Origin: Rickettsia typhi | GTDB lineage: Bacteria > Pseudomonadota > Alphaproteobacteria > Rickettsiales > UBA1997 | Reading direction: 5' to 3' | NCBI GenBank assembly: GCA_945874115.1 | Contig: CAMCFD010000089.1 | Coordinates: 1-5,884 of the forward strand | DNA length: 5,884 bases | In this document: positions 1 through 5,861 of the stretch, in pieces | How the letters are laid out: each line of letters starts with the position of its first letter | How positions within the stretch are numbered: position 1 is the stretch's first letter | The notes under the pieces: model-generated | What the model was told of the DNA's origin: nothing | Database searches by the model: none | The model's input: the letters and a program-made list of their open reading frames with translations, nothing else | Made by a program: the position numbers and the translations under genes

Positions 1-84
1 TTTTTCTGTCGCAAAAAGCAAGATTGTTTGATAAAGTCTGAGAGTTTGACAAAAGATTTTTTTTGAGTCGAGAAAAATTTTCAA

Positions 85-471
85 CTATACCGAACTAATT
101 GTCAACCTAGAGTCAACATTAATCAATGTTGATGCTTGTGATCGATCTATATTCGGTGAGGGTAATATTGAATTATCCAGACTGTCGGCGTCAGTGTTCG
201 TAATTACAGCATTTGGTATTGCTGCTGGTTGATTTATTTGATTTAAAGAATTGTTGCGCTCTTCTACATCGCGGCAATTTCTTTGATAAAGCCCAAAAAG
301 GGCAATTGCTGAAATTATAATAAGAGAAGTAACGATTATGCCCTCAATTTCATTTTTTTTATCATCTTGCGAAGGATCAGTCGTGTTTGAATTGGTCAAG
401 TTTTGCGCAAGCGCGCTTGAAAATCCAATAATTCCAGCAACTGCAGCAGGCAAGGGGAATGATTTTGGCAT
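85..471 (-). CDS. Hypothetical small membrane protein with signal peptide and one transmembrane segment
   Basis: This 128-residue protein matches no family I recognise. Residues 1-22 look like a signal peptide: a single Lys at position 3, a hydrophobic core (residues 7-18) and a plausible cleavage site after ALA at 20-22. A short polar stretch rich in Asn, Thr and Asp follows (23-42), then a strong hydrophobic segment at about 43-62 (IIVTSLIIISAIALFGLY), then the charged stretch QRNCRDVEER. By the positive-inside rule, residues 63-128 would be cytoplasmic; this tail is rich in Asn, Ser, Ile and Asp and looks disordered. Cys66 sits next to the membrane. The start at 471 is the only one that keeps the signal peptide; the leader before it is A-rich without a Shine-Dalgarno sequence. 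The gene diverges from the GFA remnant and recJ. That it is a real gene is inferred from the signal peptide plus membrane architecture; no function is assigned. Confidence 0.55.
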   Translation of the reverse strand: MPKSFPLPAAVAGIIGFSSALAQNLTNSNTTDPSQDDKKNEIEGIIVTSLIIISAIALFGLYQRNCRDVEERNNSLNQINQPAAIPNAVITNTDADSLDNSILPSPNIDRSQASTLINVDSRLTISSV

Positions 472-503
472 AAGTTTTTTTTCGCAATTATAATTGAATT
501 AAT

Positions 504-509
504 ATTATA
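504..509 (-). promoter_or_regulatory. Candidate -10 box for the small membrane protein gene
   Basis: Read on the minus strand this is a perfect TATAAT, 32 bases before the start codon at 471, which would give a leader of roughly 25 bases. No good -35 box is visible at 16-18 bp (GGTTAA lies at 17 bp), so the call rests on the -10 and its position alone. In such AT-rich DNA a chance match is quite possible. Confidence 0.3.
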
Positions 510-607
510 CTAACTTCCACTAATAATTAACCGTTTATGATTTTAAAATTTTGTTATAAAATATCAAGTAAAAACCACCGATATCAATTGATATAAATGA
601 TTTTTTC

Positions 608-832
608 TCAATTTCAATTCCGCTTGATGGAGCTTTCAAAAAAATGCGCAGATGCAATTGTTCAATGTGTTCAAGGCGCGGCGCGGTTGTTGCAAGCGTT
701 GATGTTAAAGATTTAGAAATTGTAAAAGGCCGCGACAAACTCACGCTTTATCAATTTTATGTTTTTGCGTCAATTCTTAAGCTAACTGTGCCCAGAAAAA
801 AGAGTTCATATTCAAAATTTGTGCTTCTTTAA
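608..832 (+). pseudogene. Decayed GFA-family (CENP-V/GFA, glutathione-dependent formaldehyde-activating type) zinc protein fragment
   Basis: The frame read through the ATG at 644 gives IPLDGAFKKMRRCNCSMC, then SRRGAVVASV, a KDLEIVKGRDKLTLYQF stretch, and then loses similarity. This is the middle of GFA-family proteins, where RRCNCSxCRRRGA carries zinc ligands and a G.D.LTLYQF stretch precedes HYFC..CGIYTHH. Similarity begins upstream of the ATG (from about 617), so 644 is not an authentic start. The N-terminal CHCG zinc motif is not recognisable, and the same frame reaches a stop at 569-571. After LYQF (757) the expected continuation appears in another frame: 760-777 reads CFCVNS and then stops, matching the FC.NC step with the second Cys changed to Ser and the preceding residues deleted. 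A further weak EFIFKIC-like match follows in that shifted frame. The remaining 62-codon open frame would lack most zinc ligands, so I call it a remnant. It lies 75 bases before recJ. Confidence 0.62.
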
Positions 833-842
833 AACCGCAATC

Positions 843-871
843 TTGCATTTACAAAAATTCTCGTCTAAAAT
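843..871 (+). promoter_or_regulatory. Candidate sigma-70 promoter for recJ
   Basis: TTGCAT (843-848) and TAAAAT (866-871) are separated by exactly 17 bp and match three and five of six consensus positions. Transcription would start near 878, leaving about 30 bases before the recJ ATG at 908. The site lies between the GFA remnant and recJ, consistent with recJ being transcribed on its own. Confidence 0.45.
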
Positions 872-907
872 TAACCCTCAAAACCCGCGAAAATTTTAAA
901 TTATAAA

Positions 908-2755
908 ATGACAAAAAATCCACAACTTTCAATTCTCGGAAATCACTGGTACGAAAAGCCCCATGACGAGCGTTTGATGATGGCTTTGCAGCAAAAATTC
1001 GAGCTTAATAGCGCGCTTGCAAAAGTGATTGCGGCGAAAAATATTTCACTTGACGATGTTGACGATTTTTTAAATCCGACGATAAAATCAGCTCTGCCAA
1101 ACCCCTTCGATTTGCTTGATATGGATGTCGCGGTCAAACACGCGATTGATGCGATTTTGCGCAAGAAAAAAATCACGATTTTTGCCGATTATGACGTTGA
1201 CGGCGCAACTTCGGCCGCAATTTTGAAGCGATTTTTTGCTGACATTGGCGTTGATGTTTCAATTTATATTCCCGATCGAATTCTTGAAGGATATGGTCCC
1301 AATGTTGACGCACTTTTGGCTCTGAAAAAAAGTGGCACCGATTTGGTGATAACCGTAGATTGTGGCACCGTAGCCTTCGAGCCACTTGAGGCGGCGCACA
1401 AAGCCGGTCTTGAAATTATCGTAATTGATCATCACATCGGTGTTATTGAAAAGCCTAAGGCACTTGCGGTGATTAATCCGAATCGCATTGATGAAACTTT
1501 TCCGCATAAAAATATTTGCGCCGCGACGGTGTCGTTTTTGTTTGCGGTTGCGGTCAACAAAACTCTGCGTGAAATTGGGTTTTTTGGTGGCGAAAAAACT
1601 AATTCTACTTTTGATGCAAGAATGAATCACGTTGCTTTTGACGGCGAAAATGTCGCGAAAGAACCAAACTTACTCGCGCTTCTCGACCTTGTCGCGCTTG
1701 GCACCGTATGTGACGTTATGCCGCTAACTGGCTTAAACCGTGCATTAGTGTCGCAAGGACTCAAAATTTTGCGCAAGCGTCAAAACCTCGGAATCCGCGC
1801 TTTGTGCGACATTGCGAATCTTGACGAAGAACCAACTGCATATCATCTTGGCTTCATCGTGGGCCCGCGAATCAACGCCGGTGGGCGCGTTGGCACATCA
1901 ATTTTGGGTGCGACAATTTTGTCAACTGACGACGAACACATGGCCGCTGAAATCGCTGCCAAGCTTGACAAACTCAACTCTGAGCGCAAAGAAATCGAAA
2001 AGCGCGTACTTGCCGAATCGATCGAAAATCTCGAAAAAGGGAAGGGCGGATTCAGTATAAACGACGACATAATTTTTGCGGTCTCAGACGGATGGCACCA
2101 AGGTGTTATTGGGATTGTTGCCTCGCGTTTAAAAGATTTATATTCAAAACCCGTCGCCGTAATAGCGCTTGACGGCGCAAAAGGCAAGGCTTCATGTCGC
2201 TCAATTCAAGGCATTGACTTTGGTGGATCGATTCTGCAAGCAAAAATGCAAGATTTAATAATTGAGGGTGGCGGCCACGCAATGGCTGGCGGATTCAGCA
2301 TTAAAGCCGAGAAAATTGGTGAGCTACACAAATTTTTCCACGAACTTTTGGCGAAGAAAATCAAAGAAATTTCCTCACAAAATATGCGTGATTTTGACGC
2401 TGAAATCGATTTAGAAAACGTAAATCTTGAATTAATAAAATCGCTTCAAAGCTTAGAGCCATATGGAACAGCTAACAGACGTCCGAAATTTATCGTCCGA
2501 AATTTGCGTAAAATGAATGCCAAATTAATCGGCGCTGACAAAAGTCATATTTCTTGCAATTTTTCGTCGCTTTCAAATGTCGGATTCAGCACCAATCTCG
2601 GCGCTATCGCTTTTCGCAGTGCCAACACAAAAATCGCCGAAATTTTGCTCGACCCAAACTTCAGAAAACCAATAAACATCGTCGCCGAACTCAACATCAA
2701 TAATTGGATGGGCCAAGAAAAAGTTCAGGCCGTGATTGAAGATATTATCGTTTAA
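908..2755 (+). CDS. recJ: Single-stranded-DNA-specific exonuclease RecJ
   Basis: RecJ is a cytoplasmic, metal-dependent 5'-to-3' exonuclease on single-stranded DNA. It acts in RecF-pathway recombination, mismatch repair and base excision repair. The 615-residue protein is full length for the family. The DHH core shows motif I DYDVDG (94-99), DCGT (151-154), the DHH triad (174-176), NPN (190-192) and ALGTVCDV (263-270, with Asp269), followed by GPRINAGGRVG (319-329). The DHHA1 domain shows WHQGVIGIVASRL (396-408) and GGGHAMAGGFSI (454-465). The C-terminal OB-fold region begins near 494 and includes LEPYGTANRRPKF (516-528). All catalytic Asp and His positions I can place are present. Residues about 226-251 look like a small insertion before the EPNLLALLDLVALG helix. 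The start at 908 gives a normal N-terminus (GNHWYEKPHDER); the leader is A/T-rich with no Shine-Dalgarno sequence. Codons use more G and C than the next gene. Confidence 0.97.
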   Translation: MTKNPQLSILGNHWYEKPHDERLMMALQQKFELNSALAKVIAAKNISLDDVDDFLNPTIKSALPNPFDLLDMDVAVKHAIDAILRKKKITIFADYDVDGATSAAILKRFFADIGVDVSIYIPDRILEGYGPNVDALLALKKSGTDLVITVDCGTVAFEPLEAAHKAGLEIIVIDHHIGVIEKPKALAVINPNRIDETFPHKNICAATVSFLFAVAVNKTLREIGFFGGEKTNSTFDARMNHVAFDGENVAKEPNLLALLDLVALGTVCDVMPLTGLNRALVSQGLKILRKRQNLGIRALCDIANLDEEPTAYHLGFIVGPRINAGGRVGTSILGATILSTDDEHMAAEIAAKLDKLNSERKEIEKRVLAESIENLEKGKGGFSINDDIIFAVSDGWHQGVIGIVASRLKDLYSKPVAVIALDGAKGKASCRSIQGIDFGGSILQAKMQDLIIEGGGHAMAGGFSIKAEKIGELHKFFHELLAKKIKEISSQNMRDFDAEIDLENVNLELIKSLQSLEPYGTANRRPKFIVRNLRKMNAKLIGADKSHISCNFSSLSNVGFSTNLGAIAFRSANTKIAEILLDPNFRKPINIVAELNINNWMGQEKVQAVIEDIIV

Positions 2756-2811
2756 TAATATTTTATCCGCAAAATATTTCGCCTAAAATGCTGACTTTTA
2801 ACGAAAATATA

Positions 2812-2898
2812 TTATAAATCCTCAACAAATTCCCTCGCCACAACACTATCCCTCCAGAAACTTTTTATTGACCTAATTCTAATTTTCTGATATAATGG
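2812..2898 (-). pseudogene. Possible C-terminal remnant of a lost minus-strand gene
   Basis: On the minus strand one frame stays open from 2898 down to a TAA at 2812-2814 and ends in SFWRDSVVAREFVEDL. The last 16 codons have a coding-like bias (purine-first codons in most positions) and are noticeably richer in G/C than the surrounding spacer. There is no start codon: an in-frame stop lies at 2899-2901, and the frame overlaps the promoter of the next plus-strand gene. It could be the tail of a gene whose upstream part is lost, or chance. I cannot name a family. Confidence 0.25.
2868..2896 (+). promoter_or_regulatory. Sigma-70 promoter of the FAD/NAD(P)-binding protein gene
   Basis: TTGACC (2868-2873) is followed by a 17-bp spacer and a perfect TATAAT (2891-2896), matching 11 of 12 consensus bases with optimal spacing. 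Transcription should start near 2903, giving a leader of about 35 bases before the ATG at 2938. This is the strongest promoter in the window and implies the flavoprotein gene is expressed independently of recJ. Confidence 0.75.
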
Positions 2899-2937
2899 CT
2901 AATGTAAGTAAAAATATATTAATTTAAAACTTAAACT

Positions 2938-5157
2938 ATGCCAACAATCGCAATTGTAGGTTCGGGCTCGTCTTCGCTTGGATATATTGACGGATTAATT
3001 GCTAAATTAGCGCTATTACCAAAAGACCAGCAAAGACAATTTAGGCTTGAAATTTTTGAGAAATCACCAATTGCGGGAAGCGGCCTGCCTTATGATAAAA
3101 CCATTGCTTCGCTAGAACATCTGATTAATATTCACACCGTGTCAACTTCAATGCCGGCGATTGCTTTTTCTGAAGATGAACAAGAAAAAGATGACGCCAT
3201 AAAAAGAAAAGCATTTTTTAAGTGGATTAACAACCAAGAAAATAAAGATTATATTGAAAAAGAGTTTCAAAAAGTGTTTTTTGACAGATTTAAAAAAGCA
3301 TATAAAAGAAAATATGGCGATTTTAGCGAAGATCTTTTTGAAGGCAAAATGATTTTTGACGAAGGATTTGAGCAAAGCGAATTTTACAAAATAAATCATG
3401 ATGAAGAGGGCTTTTTGGAAATGCTTGATTATCATCGAAAAAAGTTCGCGACATATAAATCAAAAGTTGAAGCCAGCTATAAAGAAGAAAAAGGATTTTT
3501 GCCAAGAATTGTTTACGGATTTTATGCGAAAGCTTTATTTGACTATAAAGTCGCAATGCTTGCAAAAATTATCGGGCCCGAAAATATCAGAATTCGCACT
3601 TCAACCGAAGTTAATGGAATTGAAGGAGTTAAAACACCGAAATTGCGCCTAAAATATGGGCAAGAATCCTCAGAATTTGACAATGTTTTCATAGCAACCG
3701 GACTTTGGCAAGAAGAGCCGCAAGCCCAAGAAGATGATAAATATGTGTCAAACATTTGGCCAATTTCAAATGTTGAAAATGCGTTAGAAAAAGCAATCGA
3801 TAGCGCAAAAAAACAAGGTAAAAAGGAAGCTAGAATTGCAATTAAAGGAACCGCTTTAAGCGCCATCGATGTTGTGCGCACAATCTTTAAAGACGGAAAA
3901 GAAGTTGACGGAGTTAAACTTAAAGTTGACATGATTTCACGAAATGGCAGATTGCAAAAAGTTAAAGGAAATTTCACATGGCTAATTCAAGAATGGACAA
4001 AATATTTTCCGCAAGCCCTAGAAAGTGTTTTTAAAGAATATGGCTTAGAAGGTCAATTCGATTTCAATTATCGCGATGAAAAAGTCACTCACGATCAATT
4101 GAATGCGGGAACTCATATGGCAAAATTATCGCAGCAAATAGCCAAAATTACTCAAAAAATTGTTGCCGATAATAAGGAAAAATTAATCAAAGAAGGCAAA
4201 GAACCAAAAGATGTTTTCTATATGTGGCAAGCTGTGAAATTATTTTTTCAAATTGCGCAAAAAGCTTATGAAAATGCGGCGCAAAGTGAAGAGGGCGAAA
4301 GAAAAGCTGGTTTGGTTGAGAAGGCGAAATATTCAAGATTTATGGCCGATTTTGTTGAGAAAAATCAAAATAATTACAAGTTAATTCTTGATGAGTTGTT
4401 TAGATTTCAAGATTCAAACCCATTTGTTCAGCTTGAAAAAGATTTGGCAGCTTCGCAAATTGGCGACACAAAAGACGGCGATTATATTTTTGAGAATATA
4501 TATGGGCTTTTTATGGAAAATATTGCTTTTGCAAAATATCTTCCAAAAGACGAGTTGATTTTTCGCAAATTTTATTCCAGATCGTTTCTTGGGCCTCTTG
4601 GTGCAGCAATGCCTCCTGAATCGGCGCAACATTTTCTTGATTTACATAAAGAAAATGTGTTAGATGCTAAGTCGGTTGGCTATAATCAAGACTCTCTAAG
4701 AGATATGGGTTATGATTTGATAATTGACACTGCTCGAAATGACACGCACAAAACAACGCAATCAGAGCTTTTAAGGTCGCTGATTGAGGCTAAGGTTTTA
4801 GATTCATCGCCGATAACTTTATCTAAAGAAGAATTATCACAATTTGACCCTGAATATATAAGAGGCAAATATGGTGATGAAGCCGCGCGAAATATGTTAA
4901 AGATTGCCAAAGAAACTGGCGAAAATTTAACATTTGATAGCAATATTATTGATAAAGCTAATTTTTCTGCGGCGAATTCTCCAAATCTAACTATAAATTT
5001 AGGGGCATGGGGCATTAGTGCTGCTATTAGAAGCGCCAAGATGTCGTCTGAAAAACTTGTAAGTGAGTTTGTCGCCGCGCAACCGCTTTCGGTTTCACCA
5101 TCTAAGCCTTTGGCCAGTGCGATGGCGGCGCAATCTTCTTTGCAACCCACAGCCTAA
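2938..5157 (+). CDS. FAD/NAD(P)-binding protein, COG4529 / NAD_binding_9 type, enlarged
   Basis: This 739-residue protein is a probable cytosolic flavin-dependent oxidoreductase; its substrate is unknown. Its N-terminus is an FAD-binding Rossmann motif, IAIVGSGSSSLGYIDGL (4-20), followed by an acidic strand end (LEIFEKS, 37-43) and GSGLPYDKT...HLINIHTVSTSMP (47-73), the counterpart of the family's GxxYs..HLLNvpa..Ms segment. RIVYGFYAKAL (190-200) matches the conserved R..yG.Y.. helix, and FIATGLWQE (251-259) is the ATG motif. A second nucleotide-binding stretch is AIKGTALSAIDVVRTI (301-316), followed by ISRNGRLQ (333-340). Late family features appear weakly: FYSRSFLGPLGAAMPP (545-560), DLIIDTARND (593-602) and LGAWGISAAIRSAK (688-701). 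Residues about 76-185 and 395-480 are Lys/Glu-rich, probably helical additions that make it longer than the usual roughly 450-600 residues. The last 25 residues are Ala/Ser/Pro-rich. No signal peptide or membrane segment is evident. It has its own promoter and a downstream hairpin, so it is probably monocistronic. Confidence 0.9.
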   Translation: MPTIAIVGSGSSSLGYIDGLIAKLALLPKDQQRQFRLEIFEKSPIAGSGLPYDKTIASLEHLINIHTVSTSMPAIAFSEDEQEKDDAIKRKAFFKWINNQENKDYIEKEFQKVFFDRFKKAYKRKYGDFSEDLFEGKMIFDEGFEQSEFYKINHDEEGFLEMLDYHRKKFATYKSKVEASYKEEKGFLPRIVYGFYAKALFDYKVAMLAKIIGPENIRIRTSTEVNGIEGVKTPKLRLKYGQESSEFDNVFIATGLWQEEPQAQEDDKYVSNIWPISNVENALEKAIDSAKKQGKKEARIAIKGTALSAIDVVRTIFKDGKEVDGVKLKVDMISRNGRLQKVKGNFTWLIQEWTKYFPQALESVFKEYGLEGQFDFNYRDEKVTHDQLNAGTHMAKLSQQIAKITQKIVADNKEKLIKEGKEPKDVFYMWQAVKLFFQIAQKAYENAAQSEEGERKAGLVEKAKYSRFMADFVEKNQNNYKLILDELFRFQDSNPFVQLEKDLAASQIGDTKDGDYIFENIYGLFMENIAFAKYLPKDELIFRKFYSRSFLGPLGAAMPPESAQHFLDLHKENVLDAKSVGYNQDSLRDMGYDLIIDTARNDTHKTTQSELLRSLIEAKVLDSSPITLSKEELSQFDPEYIRGKYGDEAARNMLKIAKETGENLTFDSNIIDKANFSAANSPNLTINLGAWGISAAIRSAKMSSEKLVSEFVAAQPLSVSPSKPLASAMAAQSSLQPTA

Positions 5158-5179
5158 TTTATCTTGATTTTTTGATTCG

Positions 5180-5204
5180 AAACTATCTTTTTTAAAGATA
5201 GTTT
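5180..5204 (+). terminator. Hairpin, possible terminator of the flavoprotein gene
   Basis: A perfect 11-bp inverted repeat, AAACTATCTTT and AAAGATAGTTT, with a 3-base TTT loop lies 22 bases after the stop codon. The stem has only two G/C pairs and only a short T stretch overlaps its 3' end, so as an intrinsic terminator it would be weak. The perfect stem and its position behind the gene still make this the likeliest role. Confidence 0.45.
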
Positions 5205-5331
5205 TGTGGGTTATAATTGAAAATGTGGCTTTTTAGAAAAAGCTTAAAATTAGGGTTTTTATATCAAAAATGACCATTTTTTAGTCAAAAATCGCTAAAA
5301 TTACCCTAAAACATCCAAATTTCGATTTTTC

Positions 5332-5360
5332 TTGACAAGGTCTTAAAAATATGCTATGGG
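5332..5360 (+). promoter_or_regulatory. Orphan promoter-like site pointing towards the SemiSWEET 3' end
   Basis: A perfect TTGACA (5332-5337) is followed, after 17 bp, by TATGGG (5355-5360), which carries an extended -10 TGC directly before it. The -10 is poor at its conserved last position, so strength is uncertain. No recognisable plus-strand gene follows. A transcript starting near 5367 would run antisense into the end of the SemiSWEET gene or stop at the AT-rich hairpin at 5403-5428. Confidence 0.35.
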
Positions 5361-5461
5361 GATAAGTTCTTATATGATTTCGCGAAATTGGCAATCTGGG
5401 TCAAATAATTTATCATCGAAAATTATTTTGCATAAATGGTCAGTTATTAACGGCGAGCTCC

Positions 5462-5731
5462 TTATTCTTTCTCGCTTTTCAAATTCTTAATTTTCATCAC
5501 CAAAACCGCGCCTGAAAAAATAAAAGTGACTATGTTTGCGGTAATCATAATCCAATTGTGAAGTAAAATTCCATAAATCAGCCAAAAACATACGCCAGAA
5601 ACGAAAATAATATACATTCCAAGCGAAATCCCTTTGGTGTCATTGGTTTTGATGGTTTTTATAGCTTGCGGCAAAAAGCTTATCGTAGTTAGAAAGGCGC
5701 CCAAAAATCCAATTATGCTAGTCATTTCCAT
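5462..5731 (-). CDS. SemiSWEET family sugar transporter (PQ-loop/MtN3 half-transporter)
   Basis: SemiSWEETs are three-helix inner-membrane proteins that pair as homodimers to move sugars by facilitated diffusion. This 89-residue protein has the typical length and layout. Helix 1 (about 5-22) ends in the PQ motif FLPQ (19-22). The loop TIKTNDTKGISLGMY (26-40) contains the conserved T/S-K-G-I-S step. Helix 2 (about 38-57) carries Trp50 in the CFWLIYGI context, and helix 3 (about 61-80) carries Asn66 in TANIVTF. The Trp and Asn match the residues known to line the sugar pocket in characterised SemiSWEETs. The C-terminus is short and charged (KIKNLKSEKE). The ATG at 5731 is chosen; an in-frame ATG at 5725 is equally possible and would cost two residues. 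Neither has a Shine-Dalgarno sequence. It converges on the flavoprotein gene and diverges from the gene starting at 5862. The sugar carried cannot be told from sequence. Confidence 0.94.
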   Translation of the reverse strand: MEMTSIIGFLGAFLTTISFLPQAIKTIKTNDTKGISLGMYIIFVSGVCFWLIYGILLHNWIMITANIVTFIFSGAVLVMKIKNLKSEKE

Positions 5732-5861
5732 AAAAATATGTGTAAAATAAAAATCTAATATTTTATAATAGTTTATATTTCGTAAAATGAAAGAAAAATG
5801 CCTATTATCAGAGTGTTTTGACGATTTTTATGACAAATTTATTTGATAAAATAATATAAAA

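Larger units (their letters stand above)
5158..5461. other. 304-base intergenic region with inverted repeats
   Basis: This spacer separates the convergent flavoprotein and SemiSWEET genes. It holds the hairpin at 5180-5204, a small hairpin GCTTTTT/AAAAAGC (5228-5243), a second one AAAAATG/CATTTTT (5266-5281), a widely spaced TTAGGGT (5250-5256) and ACCCTAA (5303-5309) pair, the orphan promoter-like site at 5332-5360, the 12-bp palindrome ATTTCGCGAAAT (5377-5388), and AAATAATTT/AAATTATTT arms (5403-5411 and 5420-5428). Short open frames exist on both strands over 5356-5490, but none has clear evidence of being a gene. No tRNA, rRNA or other known RNA could be recognised by eye. Confidence 0.6.

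Noticed and set aside
1..84. Terminator or second gene at the left edge
   Set aside because: The A/T-rich stretch has T-runs but no convincing stem on either strand and no open frame with a start.
581..594. Perfect 14-bp palindrome ATATCAATTGATAT
   Set aside because: About one palindrome of this length is expected by chance in a window of this size, and it sits beside no start or promoter that it could clearly control.
535..744. 69-codon minus-strand open frame opposite the GFA remnant
   Set aside because: It is the antisense of a recognisable GFA-family coding stretch, has no protein features of its own, and starts inside that homologous region.
1259..1630. Long minus-strand open frame inside recJ (and similar ones at 943-1176, 1173-1385, 1843-2187)
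   Set aside because: These are antisense shadows of the conserved RecJ coding sequence, with no recognisable domains.
2757..2778. 8-bp AT-only hairpin (AATATTTT / AAAATATT) directly behind the recJ stop
   Set aside because: The stem has no G/C pair and no T-run follows on either strand, so it is not credible as an intrinsic terminator.
3543..3977. Minus-strand open frames inside the flavoprotein gene (also 4710-5150 and 3148-3435)
   Set aside because: They mirror an intact plus-strand gene whose family motifs are clear; their hydrophobic content comes from the complement of Lys/Glu-rich codons.
5332..5450. Known structured RNA (tRNA, tmRNA, 4.5S, 6S or RNase P) behind the orphan promoter
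   Set aside because: None of the conserved sequence landmarks of these RNAs, such as a TTCGA T-loop with acceptor pairing, could be found by eye.
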